Below are positions 10,805 to 21,234 of a stretch of 64,000 bases of DNA, one piece after another (the first letter of the stretch is position 1; every line of letters starts with the position of its first letter). Source of the DNA: Ypsolopha sequella (Eukaryota; Arthropoda; Insecta; Lepidoptera; Ypsolophidae). The DNA lies in the NCBI GenBank assembly GCA_934047225.1, contig OW204000.1:18804001-18868000 (forward strand), read 5' to 3'. The notes below the pieces were generated by a model. It did not search any database, was not told the DNA's origin, and worked only from the letters and a program-made list of their open reading frames with translations. The position numbers and the translations under genes were made by a program.

Positions 10805-11943
10805 TATAATAAAAATATTTGTAACTGACGTGATTAACTAAAAGTACGTAGTATTTACTCCTGTACCGAAAGGGAAAAAAGACATATAACTTTTGCTAAC
10901 ATATAACTTTTATGTTCAAAGACGGTAAAAAAGGCACGTTTTATGATTCTATAATATTTTCAACAAAATAATAAATTTGATGTAAAAAAAAAACGTGTTC
11001 GTTTAAATAATATATATAAACGTTTACAAAAATGATTCGTAATTTTTCCCTTTGTTTTCACATCGTTTAAAAATACAAAAATAATTACCATTGTCCCCAA
11101 AAAAATTGTGTTTAATTTATATCTATATTAATTTATTGTAGTAAACTATTTATGAGAATAATATCCTATAAGGCCACGCCAAATCTGGTACCGACAAGGG
11201 AAATGAGTGAATAGAAGGAACCTATTTGATGACAACCCAATATTTGGTCAGTTTTTACATAATGTAGCTAAATAGGTAAAGTCATAGGTTACGGGGAATC
11301 ATATCTAGTCGAATGCTCCATTGCCCATTGCTTCAGTTATGAACAGTTATGTTATGTCAACTTGTTTATTCCATCACGGTCTCATGAATACAGGATCCTG
11401 TGAAACGTGCCGAGTAGGTACCTTCCATTTCCTATTATCCTTCGACGTTTCATTTTACAGGCAATGCGATGTGAGACTGTCATTTTGTTCAATCGACGAC
11501 GCTTCTAGGTAAATTGGAACGGAGCGCATCTCATCGCTAGCTTTAAATTTATAATATCAATCATATCGAGTCGAGATAGATGCGTTTTTTGCTTGAAATA
11601 TACGTATCCATGTGTTCGTATACAAAGAACTATAGTGCTACACGCTGACAGTACACAAGAGGTAAAAAGGGTACAAATGGTGCCGCGAAAATGGGGACAA
11701 TTGAAATAGAATCGCTAAGAGCATGGCTGAGGAATTATGAGGCTGAAAGAGTGGATTTTTTTTGAGAATCCTATTGATTACTTGATGGTATATTCTACCG
11801 TAGATAAGAGATACCACGGGCCACGCGCAGTGTAGGGTTCCGTAATTACCAGTTGATCGACCATTTGTCGTTAGCTTGTAAAGCCTACTTAGCTTCGTTA
11901 TAAGTACTACTGGCGTGAATTTTTTCGCAACAAAATTATTTAA
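10805..11943. other. Non-coding, nothing recognised
   Basis: AT-rich sequence. The short reading frame at 11321 has no family features. The one at 11638-12084 on the minus strand runs into a Helitron-like end and is not a gene. Confidence 0.4.
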
Positions 11944-12122
11944 CACCAGCTTTTGCCCGCGGCTTCGCCCGCGCTGATTTAGTTTGCATTTTTTCAGAAG
12001 TCTATTTCTCTCTCCGGCCCATAAACTATCTCTATGCAAAAAATCACGTCGATCCGTTGCTCCTCCGTCCCAACCAACAAACACACTTTTGCATTTATAA
12101 TAGGGCTACGGAGGTACGGATG
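11944..12122 (-). mobile_element. Helitron-like non-autonomous end
   Basis: The minus strand ends with CGCGGGCGAAGCCGCGGGC followed by AAAAGCTGGT, a one-base variant of the CTAGT end. The internal sequence (AATCACGTCGATCCGTTGC, GGGCTACGGAGGTACGGATG) matches the copy at 9029. Confidence 0.55.
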
Positions 12123-12165
12123 GTAGTTAAATACAACTTTATGTTTCGTTTCACTTAGTAATCTT

Positions 12166-12794
12166 ATGTATATATAAAATAATACTCTGACTGACTGACT
12201 GACTGACTCGTCTATCAACGCCCAGACCAAACGGCTGGACCTAGGAGCATGAAATTTGTACTGTAGGCGTCCACTAAGGCCCACTTGCAGCATGTTCTTA
12301 ACTCGACTTTAACTCGGGTTAAGTCAAAAAATAGAGGGTTAAGAAAAAACTATCTTGCACCAACCAAAATCTCGGGTTAAACTAGGGTTAAACTAAGAGA
12401 AAGTCATCAGAATTTAACCCGACTCTCAGCTCGAGTTAAACTCGGGTTAGCGAAGTAATATTACCAGTTTGACTTAAATTGTGTTGTTTCCAATGACATT
12501 ACTAGATACTATACCTCATTGGTTGCAATTAATTAATTTATGGTAAATTCTAAATAAGTGTCAATAGTCAAACAATCGCTTAGATCGGGATTACTAACCC
12601 GCTTCGATATTATCATGATGCAATAGGACTAATGAAATATCGGGTTAGTTAACTCTTCCTTGGGTTAGTTAACCCGAGGGTTAAGAATTTTTTCTCGATC
12701 ATTCTGCAAGTGGGCCTAAGAAGGGATTTTAGGAAATTCCCACGGGATCGGGAGAAACGGGATCCACGCGAGCAACTCCGCAGGGCGTGCTAGT
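12166..12794 (+). mobile_element. Helitron-like element, interrupted by a Harbinger-like MITE
   Basis: The left part is (CTGA)n followed by CAACGCCCAGACCAAACGGCT. The right part is AGGGATTTTAGGAAATTCCCA running to GGGCGTGCTAGT. This is the usual body and 3' end of small lepidopteran Helitrons. The two halves join cleanly once 12278-12716 and one TAA are removed, so the MITE is the younger insertion. The left boundary is approximate. Confidence 0.65.
12278..12716. mobile_element. PIF/Harbinger-like MITE with TAA duplication
   Basis: The terminal repeats are GGCCCACTTGCAG and its exact inverse. They extend imperfectly with CTTAACTCGA-like sequence. The flanks are TAA (12275-12277) and TAA (12717-12719), the 3-bp target duplication of PIF/Harbinger. 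Inside are many diverged CGGGTTAA motifs in both directions. The 439 bp cannot encode a transposase. Confidence 0.88.
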
Positions 12795-13460
12795 TCAAGT
12801 ATAAAGAATAGAAACTGACATACATACAAATTAATGGTGTATGTAAGTATAATATACCAGAAGTTTAGTTACCGCACATTTGCGATTAAACCCAACACGG
12901 TGTCTGTTGGTAACTCAAGCTCATAATTTCTGTACATAGTAGACTCCATCGCCCACTATACATCATAACATAAGTAAGAAATTTAAGGAATTTTATACAA
13001 TTCACTCTCAAACACACATTTCACACACGTATACACTACACACCTTCACACACATGTAACAAGTTACAAAGAAGTAATGTTTAAAGTTGTATCAATTCAC
13101 TAGTAATAGATTCATTACTTCAGATTCACACTTGGCCACCGGGCACTCCTTTTTTAAAATGAGTAGTCGTCAGTTGGTAATCGGAGAGCTCGGACTCGGA
13201 GAGGGATTGATTTGTTGAAAAAGGACTTGACTTGATTCTGGTCTTAATTGTGGTTATAATACGATCCGAGAGATTATACGAATCTAAAGAGAATCCCAAG
13301 TTTTGTTTTTTGCTTATCTTTCTGGGTTGTTTTACACAACATACAAACTCTCTGTAATACTCGTACAACACAAAATCATTAACAATAAGTATCCTTATGT
13401 CTTTATGTGATACTTTTATAAATAAGTAGGTTTTATATTGTTTTATTATATTAATATTGT
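12795..13460. other. Non-coding, nothing recognised
   Basis: Contains a CACACA-rich stretch at 13010-13060. The minus-strand reading frame 13126-13371 has no recognisable domain. Confidence 0.4.
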
Positions 13461-13622
13461 AGCAGATTCTAAAGGCTTTAATTTTAGTTTTAGTGCTGTC
13501 AAAACTAAATTTTGTTTATTGTAAAATGGTCTTTAAACGCTAGGAACAGAAGCTAAATTACTTTGGAATAATTTTAGTTTTGACAGCACTAAAACTAAAA
13601 TTAAAGCCTTCAGAATCGGCTA
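13461..13622. mobile_element. Foldback MITE family A, copy 1 of 3
   Basis: The arms read from GATTCT-AAGGCTTTAATTT through AGTTTTAGTGCTGTCAAAAC, with the inverse at the right end. The ends AGC and GCT sit next to TA on both sides, so a TA target is possible. Other copies are at 18797 and 63599. Confidence 0.85.
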
Positions 13623-15097
13623 CATTATATACCTATAAAGCTCGTTAAGACTGTAAATTAACGTCTAAATTTCTTTATGTTTAAATATATTTTGGGAGGA
13701 GCCTAGTTTCCACTACACAAGGAAACTTTCTGTGGGAACTAGTGTTTTTATTTTTTATGTAATTTGTTTTGAAATAAAGAAATTTTCAATTTTCACTTAT
13801 TCTATTTTTTTTTTGTAATTTTTATGGCCTGGTTGGAAAGACCTTTAAGCCATCATCGACGCGTACGGTTCTATCCCAAAGTTTACCAGTCGCTTTCCTG
13901 TTTTACCGGTTTTTAGGTCAAACGCTTTATGTAGTGTCTACAGAGTGCGGTTCATTTTGAGGTTTTATCGCCTCTGGGCGGGGAGTGATCTGGTTTTCAG
14001 GCTGCATGGGGCGGATTTTATAGAATCCGTGCAGATTACTTTTTCTCGTAAATAGGTCGTAAAACTTGGCAAAATAGGGCGGTGTAACAATTTTGTTTAA
14101 AATGCCACTGAAGATTGTATTTACCGTTCGCGACGATTTCATGATAAATGTTAGTATAAAATCGACTTTGTTTTGTTATTTTTTTATGTGTGGTATCGAT
14201 TCGATACATCGATAGATAGATAAGGAACACGGTTTTTTAACATAGTTCACGTTTTAATATGACTTGTACCAGTAAAACTTGAAATTACATACTTTTTATT
14301 TAGAACATTTACTTAATTCTAAAACGCGTATCAGTGTGCATTTAAGTGGAAAACGCCATGTTTTTGGTAGAAGACGCCTATATTAAGGCACTTGTCTAAA
14401 ATGAGGTCGTTCATGAAAGAGGCTAATTTGTAAGCAGCTACTTACACGGATTTGCTGCTGAATGTTTCAGAACTGAGCTTGCTTTAGTGCAGCTATATAC
14501 TAAGTACTATACTTAGAAACATTTATTAATTTGAGCCATGCTACTTTCAACCTTATTAGAAGAAAATAAGATTTGAAAGGGATCTAAGTAGGATTACGAA
14601 AGGATGATCGTATAAGCCGTTCCGTAATTGTAAGGGATTACGTAGCAATTAAAGTGCAATGGTTTAATTTGCAACTAAAGTTTTCTGTAATGGTTATTTA
14701 ATTAGAATTGCTAAGTAAAATACTACATTCAAGTAAGAATACGATCTTAGTTGCTATTTAAGAGGCCCCTTTACGCCTGGATTTTTTGCAAGATTCATAC
14801 AAAAGGTAAACACTGATTTTGAAGTCAACAGCTTATTTTCTTCATTTTTTTTCATAAGTATTATCTAGCAACATCTATCAACTACGTCTCCATACAGCCC
14901 AAAAAGCAAAATTTGATTAAATACCATCATATTAGCCATAGATTTCAGCGAATCCTATGTCTAGGATATTAGCTGTCAGGATGTTGTGAGTATTGTCTCG
15001 TTTTTACGGAATGTTTTGCAAGTTGTATAATGGAAATTCAAGAGCGATAAATACGGACGTTGTTCATCTAAAGAAAACTAAGTTTGTACACTTTTCT
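13623..15097. other. Non-coding, nothing recognised
   Basis: At 13830-14150 a more GC-balanced stretch has minus-strand reading frames of 64 and 71 residues with no family features; it may be an old LINE fragment, but I cannot name it. Otherwise AT-rich single-copy sequence. Confidence 0.35.
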
Positions 15098-15320
15098 ATA
15101 AATAAACAGTTACCGTTTCATGAGAAACAGTTTTTACCTGAAACCATTCCTCAAATTCGGCGTCTTTTGAATATCTCGCCATCTCGCACCTCTTGGTGAG
15201 AGGTGGGTCGGAGTGCGGTGTGGGGTGGAAGGGAAACATATAAAGATGTGTGCAAAGTTTCGTTGAGATCAAAGCTATTGGGACGTTACAAACATTTAAA
15301 GCATTTATATGGCAGCTGAA
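15098..15320 (-). repeat. Dispersed repeat, partner of 9375-9566
   Basis: Inverted relative to the copy at 9375. It includes a short inverted pair, CGCACCTCTTGGTGAGAGGTG. The ORF at 14993-15199 overlaps the repeat and is spurious. Confidence 0.65.
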
Positions 15321-15567
15321 GGATTCTATGGCACAGCATTTGTATGAAGCGCGATTTTCTATTATTAGAAAAAATTTCCTACAGTTTTACACTATGGTTT
15401 GAAAACAGATTTACGAAGGACACCTGAAATTTTGGCTTTTTCTTCCGGGACTTTTGTGGATAGGACATCAATTAAAACTATATTAAATATAATTGAATAA
15501 TCTGATGCGAACCTTCGGCACAGTATTGTGCCTTCGGGGTAGTTATTTCGCGTAGCAAGAGTCGCTT

Positions 15568-15724
15568 TACAGTGCTCCCAAAGTAATAATGTGCATACAA
15601 ATCTATAACCGAGCGACCGGACGTACCACGTGACCATTGCTTGTATAAAAAGTATAAGGAAATACGAACTTTGCCGAACAGTGGCGAAGATTTGTATGCG
15701 CATTATTACTTTGGGAGCACTGTA
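15568..15724. mobile_element. Foldback element, arms about 35 bp
   Basis: ACAGTGCTCCCAAAGTAATA at 15569 is inverted at 15705-15723 and the match continues outward-in through ATGTGCATACAAATC. The loop is about 85 bases. No coding. Confidence 0.7.
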
Positions 15725-15817
15725 CGATCCTTTGCGACGACGCGACGTGTCGCGTCACACGCAGCGTAGCATGTTGTCCTCAGAAGTGAGCTACAAAGAT
15801 TTTCACTTTCATCCAAA

Positions 15818-16165
15818 ACTAGCATTTGCCCGCGGCTTTGCCTGCATGGATATCATTTTTATTACTGGCTTTTTATTTTGAAAGTGTTAGACAAGTATCA
15901 GATAAAAGTGCAGATGTAAAAAGTGGCAGACATCTAAAGTTACAAATATCAGAAATGACAGATGTTAAAAGTGACATATATCAAATATGGTGTGACAGAT
16001 GTCAATATTTCAAAAGTGACATAAGTCAAAAGTTTTCAGATCCCGCAGGAACTATTAATTTCCGTGTTGTTCTCCGCATTTCAGCGAAATCGGTTTAGAA
16101 TCGCTTTAGCTAATTTTAGCGTGAAAGAGTAACAAACAGATAGACACGCTATTTAGATAGATATT
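15818..16165 (-). mobile_element. Helitron-like element with internal degenerate repeats
   Basis: Plus-strand ACTAGC at 15818 followed by the GCCCGCGGCTTTGCC hairpin is the inverted 3' end of a small Helitron. The other end shows GCGTGAAAGAGTAACAAACAG. Between them (15900-16040) is a degenerate tandem array of units like GACAGATGT-AAAAGTGACATA. The 90-codon reading frame at 15826 is a by-product. Confidence 0.6.
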
Positions 16166-17931
16166 ATATTATTGTATTATATTTAGATAGCAAAGTCAGT
16201 TTAGCAAACTGCTTCTTGAAAAACACCAGCAACGACAGAAATTATCGGGCTGAAATGTTGATGAGGTTTTTAACGAGGCATCCAGGAAGTAGCGTCGTCG
16301 CTCGCCGGAAAATATCAACGTAATTTGAAACACTCAGCACCTCCGGCGGTCGGTCCGCGCCTTGGACTTTACCCGCCTAAATATTCGAAATTAAATATTA
16401 AATTTTGATAATTGACGAAAATGACAAATTTTGATGTATGTGCTTGTGGAAGTTAGTTGGAGGGATGAGCCTTTCATATTACGTTTTAAATTTCTTGCAC
16501 TGGTTAAGATTGGAATCATATTTTAGCTATGCCATAGGACTACCACACAATTTAATACTGTTCTGTAATAAAATTCGACCTAAATTTTTGAAATAAAAAG
16601 ATGCCACCACAAAGGTATCCATAAAAAGGCTTGCATTTGACTTACACGGATTTTTTCAGAAAGGAATGGCACCATCTCCCAACGGCAGTCCGTCGAATAC
16701 GAAAACAGAAAGAGTGTTGTGAAACGGATGTAAAAGTGTACCTACCATAAATAAAAGAAGTTGTACATTAGTAATTATTATTGTGAAGTCCTATCGGATA
16801 AATAAAACGACTGAGTAAGTATTAAGACTAATTAATTATTATTTCTTATATTTTGTGTGGGTCTGTAGAATGTGGTGGTACGACCACACTTATCTACCGA
16901 AAACTTCTGTGCCAATAAATATACGAAAACTACCGAATGAAATACTAATTTCTTTTTGTATATCATGAATTCTGTTCAAACTAGAGACCTCGCCTCGCTC
17001 CGCTCCGCTTCGCTCGGCTCCTTATTTTGTCTTACATTTAAACCTAACACGCTCCTCCTTGCTTTACTCGTCGTTGCAGAAGTTCAGTAATTTATTCGGA
17101 GGTTCATTATTTAAAGCAGGTGGTCGTGAGAAATTTTAGTTTGCTATCTTTAATTTATTTTGTCGGTAAATGTTACACAGTTAAGTTAGTATATTTTTCG
17201 ATACCTAATTTTGCTGCTGCTCAGATAGTATAACAGGTGCAGCAGTTCGCAGGGATTTAATTTGTTTTTCGGAGGCTTTATTATTATCCTTTTTTTTCAT
17301 GGCATCTCTCAGGATTCGATTATTGATTCGTTGTTATGTTACACTTTAATGATGTAATGTTTATGTTACCGGCCACACCAGATTTTAGAACAAACTAGTT
17401 TCGTCTAGGTGAAACTATGTAGTTTTTCGAAAATCCTTCAGCGTAGAAGAGAGCCGGCAGGTTAGGTAAGAAAGTTGTGTGGCGGTCGCACCACCATGTG
17501 GCCACATAACCTTCGTGGTTATTTTTTTAGGACAACACAGAACCACCTTGGTCTAGATAAAACTAGTTTGTCCAAAAAAAGGATTTGGTAGGTAACATAC
17601 CTATATACAGTTAATTAATAGCGTTAACCCCCTTTGTCCTCAATTATCGCTGATTGGGGCATACTATATTTCTGTAAAAATTAGGAGGGTCGCCTCACTC
17701 CGCTCCGCTTCGTTCGTCTCCCCAAATGTGTTTACATGTAAATTAACATGCTCCACCTTCGCTCGTCGTCGCACCTATTTTTAGACTTTTGGTGAAAGAT
17801 TTTCGATTTCATACTTTACGATCTGCCCACTACAGACCCACATTACAGTTTTTAGTATTATTATTTAGTATTATTACGAAAGCGCCTACGGAATTTCTCA
17901 AGCAATATTAGCAAAGGCCTTTACATTCATA
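16166..17931. other. Non-coding stretch with two similar CG-rich blocks
   Basis: CTCCGCTCCGCTTCGCTCG at about 16998 and CTCCGCTCCGCTTCGTTCG at about 17699 are followed by similar text (CATTTAAACCTAACACGCTCC and CATGTAAATTAACATGCTCC). GTGGGTCTGTAG near 16858 is inverted as CTACAGACCCAC near 17830. Together they suggest an old element of about 1 kb; I cannot classify it. Confidence 0.4.
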
Positions 17932-18198
17932 TACAAGGTGACTTTTTGATCGTCGTCCACATTCATACTGGAGGCTTGGTAAGTGATCAGCATCATGAAT
18001 CAATGACAATTTTTGTGAAATTCGTATAATGAAATTTCGACTTCCCATAGTAATTCACTCCCAGTCCTGAGTGAATCACTATGGGGAGTCGAAATTTAAT
18101 TTTATGAATTTTACAAAAATCGTTATTGGTTCATGATGCTGATTACTTACCAAGGCTCAAGTATGAATTTGGACGATGTTCACAAATTCACCTTGTAT
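17932..18198. mobile_element. Foldback MITE of the (TA)CAAGGTGA family, copy 2
   Basis: Runs from TACAAGGTGA to TTCACCTTGTA and is palindromic almost throughout: CATACTGGAGGCTTGG outside and GGGAGTCGAAATTT inside are matched in inverse. The flanks read TATA on both sides. At 267 bp it is the same length as the copy at 34488/41758 once the BEL element is removed, so this is the intact reference copy. Confidence 0.85.
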
Positions 18199-18796
18199 AC
18201 GTACAAATAAAAGTAAAATTGTTAAGTAAAATATTTATACTGTAAACCTAACCTTTAAAACCTTCTTTGGAAAAAATATTTTATATTGTTTAATTTATAG
18301 GTAAGTTTTTCTTAATTTATTTTTTAGTTAGGTATAATTTTATCTTTTATATTTCTATTAATTTATAGGTAGTCTAGTTTTTTAATGTTATTTAAGTTTT
18401 ATATTGTTAAATAAATAAATCGAACCTTTAACATATACCTATATATAATCATAACATAATATAACATGTAGTGTGACTATTAATGTAAATTACTATTGAC
18501 GTGTAAATACTTTTATTTATCAATAAATTGAGTTTGAGTTTGAGTTTGAGTTTATCTCGCTTATCAAGCAAGCAATAAAATCTCTAACCTCTAACCACTA
18601 AATACATTTTATGAGAAGATATTTTATTTTCTTCCCAAAATGTCTCGTAAACTGCAGTCGATGGTCGGAAATGAGAAGATGCCTGAACCGAGTGGTTTCC
18701 TTCCAACTTTCAGTCGAGCGTTCCAGTAAATTGATCGATGCAGGTTGAAAATGATATGTTACCTGAGTATATTTTATAACTCTGCAGATAAATACT
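18199..18796 (+). other. Non-coding, with a LINE-type tail at about 18535-18553
   Basis: TTGAGTTTGAGTTTGAGTTT after AT-rich sequence looks like the tandem-repeat tail of a Jockey/CR1-type LINE. No upstream coding remains are recognisable. Confidence 0.45.
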
Positions 18797-18960
18797 AAAG
18801 CCGATTCTGAAGGCTTTATTTTAGTTTTAGTGCTGTCATAACTAAATTTTCTTCATTGCAAAATAGTCATTTAATGTTAGGACTAGAAGCTAAATTGGTT
18901 TGGAAAAATTTAAGTTTTGACAGCTCTAAAACTAAAATTAAAGCCTTCAGAATCGACTTT
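18797..18960. mobile_element. Foldback MITE family A, copy 2 of 3
   Basis: Same arms and same centre (GGACTAGAAGCTAAATT) as copy 1 at 13461, in the same orientation. Confidence 0.85.
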
Positions 18961-19027
18961 ATTGGAAAACTAAACCCCGATTTTATATTGAACAATTTCG
19001 GTGCATAACTACGATTAAATGCAGCAC

Positions 19028-19745
19028 GGTAATTCGCATAGATTAAATTATGTTAAGGTGTGTTAATTAGAAAACCATTTCGAGATTTAGGTTTAATAAG
19101 CCGTATTTTAGAACTTGTGGTCTAAAAAACCTCATGATGATGAATATTTTTACGAAAACGCTGCAACTTCCATTTGCCTTCGTGAGACGTCACTTGAGAA
19201 ATGGCTTTTTGGAAATGTGTCCTTTGCTATCAAGGTAAATTTATAAAAATTTGCTTCCGACTGATTTGACAGCCGGATGACAGATGAGTAGACAGAGAGA
19301 GACAGACCACTTTTTACACATTAATCACACATCACAATCAGCATAATGTCTAAAATTTTCAAGTGACGTCATATCAGCCAATTCTTTAAAAAATCATAAG
19401 AAAATTATGTTTGATTTATATACCAAAATAATGAAAATGATGTCCTTAAATGGCATATATTATGTGAAATAATTAAGCTATGGGAATTGGAGAAACCATA
19501 TTTTTTATAGGTTAAAAATTATTTTGTACTGGTCTTTCCTAAAAAGGTTCAGTGAACATTATTGCAGGATACGAAAAAATCATGTTGTGCCCCTATACTA
19601 ATTTACAGACAACTTCGAGGCAAGGACACTGAGGAGACTAAATTTCATTTTGCGTTTTTCAGAAAAAGGGTCATTGAACCTTCGACCTGACGACTTACTG
19701 AGTCTCCAGTATGAATGTGGCTATATAAACAAAAGTCACCTTATG
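19028..19745 (+). mobile_element. Long repeat B, copy 1
   Basis: About 470 bp (19028-19500) is repeated directly at 49590-50060: TCGAGATTTAGGTTTAATAA, CATGATGATGAATATTTTTA, ATCACAATCAGCATAATGTC. Downstream both copies run into an end related to the (TA)CAAGGTGA foldbacks (CACCTTATG here, CACCTTGTATA there). This suggests a larger element sharing termini with those MITEs. No transposase frame was found. Confidence 0.65.
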
Positions 19746-20164
19746 CTACTATTAAAAAAATGCATTTTTTTTTCATTGCTGGCTGTGAGCTATTTTTTTG
19801 GCGCTATAGTTATTTCAAATAAACTGGAAGAACTGCTAGTCTGGCATAACCATATCGAGCTCGATAGCGTGTGATACAGTGCTCTCTGTCACTCTGTTGA
19901 TCTACCTCGAGAGGGATAGATATGTTGTATGAGGGGTTAAAGCTCGATATAGCATGCTATGCTAGAATTAGTATTCAGGAACTGTTGCTTTGTTTGAAGT
20001 TTATTTGCTCCTACGAAAATTTCTTCACGTTGGAAGTAAAGCACGAAGCATTGACCTGTGCTGCGATTTGGAATTGTGATGAGAATTTTCGAGCAAACAA
20101 TGGTAATTGATCTTGAAGAAATATTTATAAAGATTTTAAGTTCTTTTAAAGCAATGGTTTAAAT

Positions 20165-20245
20165 AGCAGCATTAGCTCAGTCGATAGGACTGTCAGTAAT
20201 GAGCCCCAAGTTCAAATCCTACCCGTCGAGCATGCACCATTGAGT
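20165..20245 (+). repeat. tRNA-like head of a SINE
   Basis: TTAGCTCAGTCGATAGG is a good pol III A box and AGTTCAAATCCTACCC a good B box, about 35 bases apart. The flanking sequence does not close a proper acceptor stem, so this is a tRNA-derived SINE head or a dead tRNA rather than a working tRNA gene. The unrelated body runs on to about 20290. Confidence 0.6.
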
Positions 20246-20847
20246 TATTTGGAATGGGCTGTCAAAACCTAAAATAGTGCAAGGTAAGATAACTTTTACT
20301 AATTTGCGATAAGGTCTGTTTCGCAATAAATAATTTTAGGTAAAAACAGGTTTAAAATTGAGATTTTTAGCACGGAAGCTTAGGTACCGAAGCTTTACTT
20401 TGAGGGTTCCAATTTTTTGGGAGAACTCTTAAAATACAGATGAATCGACTTGATGGCATATGTTAATAATCAGGAGGAAAGCATGTGTTAACTTAATCAA
20501 ACAGCATACAATAAATTTACAAGTATTTATCTTACAATACTTTATACATTTACCGCTAAGGTAACTATGGTATACTTGACTGATGACACCCTAGTGTCAA
20601 AGTTAAAAATTAACAACGGATCTTCTGGCAGTGATCGTGGTAAAGAAAAATGAGTATTTTTTAAAATAAAAACAACGACTTTCATACAAACACATAGCGC
20701 CAAATGCGTCGGCTTGGCCCTACCGTGCAAAAAATTGTCGTTGATATACAATAAAGAAAACTAAAATAAATAAATTACAAAAGTGCTCGCTTATTTAAAT
20801 AATGCTACTGAGCATACTCCTACATTAACTATTATTTTTTATCCCTT
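20246..20847. other. Non-coding flank downstream of the lectin gene
   Basis: Nothing recognised. The small frames at 20542 (minus) and 20783 (plus) lack family features; the latter overlaps the lectin 3' UTR. Confidence 0.4.
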
Positions 20848-20857
20848 TTTATTTATT
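20848..20857 (-). terminator. Poly(A) signal of the lectin gene
   Basis: The minus strand reads AATAAATAAA about 130 bases after the stop codon at 20984, giving overlapping canonical poly(A) signals at a normal distance. The cleavage site is not visible. Confidence 0.6.
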
Positions 20858-20983
20858 TTTCTTTCGAATGTGTCAATCAAATTAACTAAGTTACTCGTTA
20901 AAACTAAACCATACTTTGCACTTCAAAACACACACTCAAAAATATCACACGCACATTTCATAATAAAGTCCTATTTTCGATCA

Positions 20984-21234
20984 TCAATCCGTCCTCACTT
21001 CACAAATGAAGTAAGTTTCAAAGGAACAGGGCGAGTCATTCCATTTGAGTCCCTTGTCATCTCTGTTCCATAGCTCGAGACAATTCTCTTCTTCTCCGTT
21101 CTCGTATCGGAAGTTGTTGGGTTCTCCCGCGTTCCAGTTAACAAAGGTCAGCGGCCGTCCGTTGGCCATCCAGAAGAAGTTGCCTTCTTCGGCCAAGTCC
21201 GTGCCTGACGTCCAGAAGTGCTCTCTGCCGTAAC
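20984..21234 (-). CDS. Lectin exon 5 (core of the sugar site, stop codon)
   Basis: Acceptor GTTTCCAG|GTTAC. It encodes HFWTSGTDL, NWNAGEPNN, ENCLELW, KWNDSPC and YFICEV, then TGA at 20984. It holds three of the four conserved cysteines and both calcium-site motifs. Confidence 0.95.

Noticed and set aside
13927..14230. Minus-strand frames of 64-71 codons
   Set aside because: The sequence looks coding-like in composition, but I cannot match it to any family and two frames overlap.
16982..17790. CTCCGCTCCGCTTCGCTC blocks as coding or CpG-island promoter
   Set aside because: Two diverged copies with matching flanks, no open frame; more likely part of an old mobile element.
20165..20245. A working tRNA gene
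   Set aside because: The A and B boxes are good but I could not close the acceptor and anticodon stems; a SINE head is more likely.
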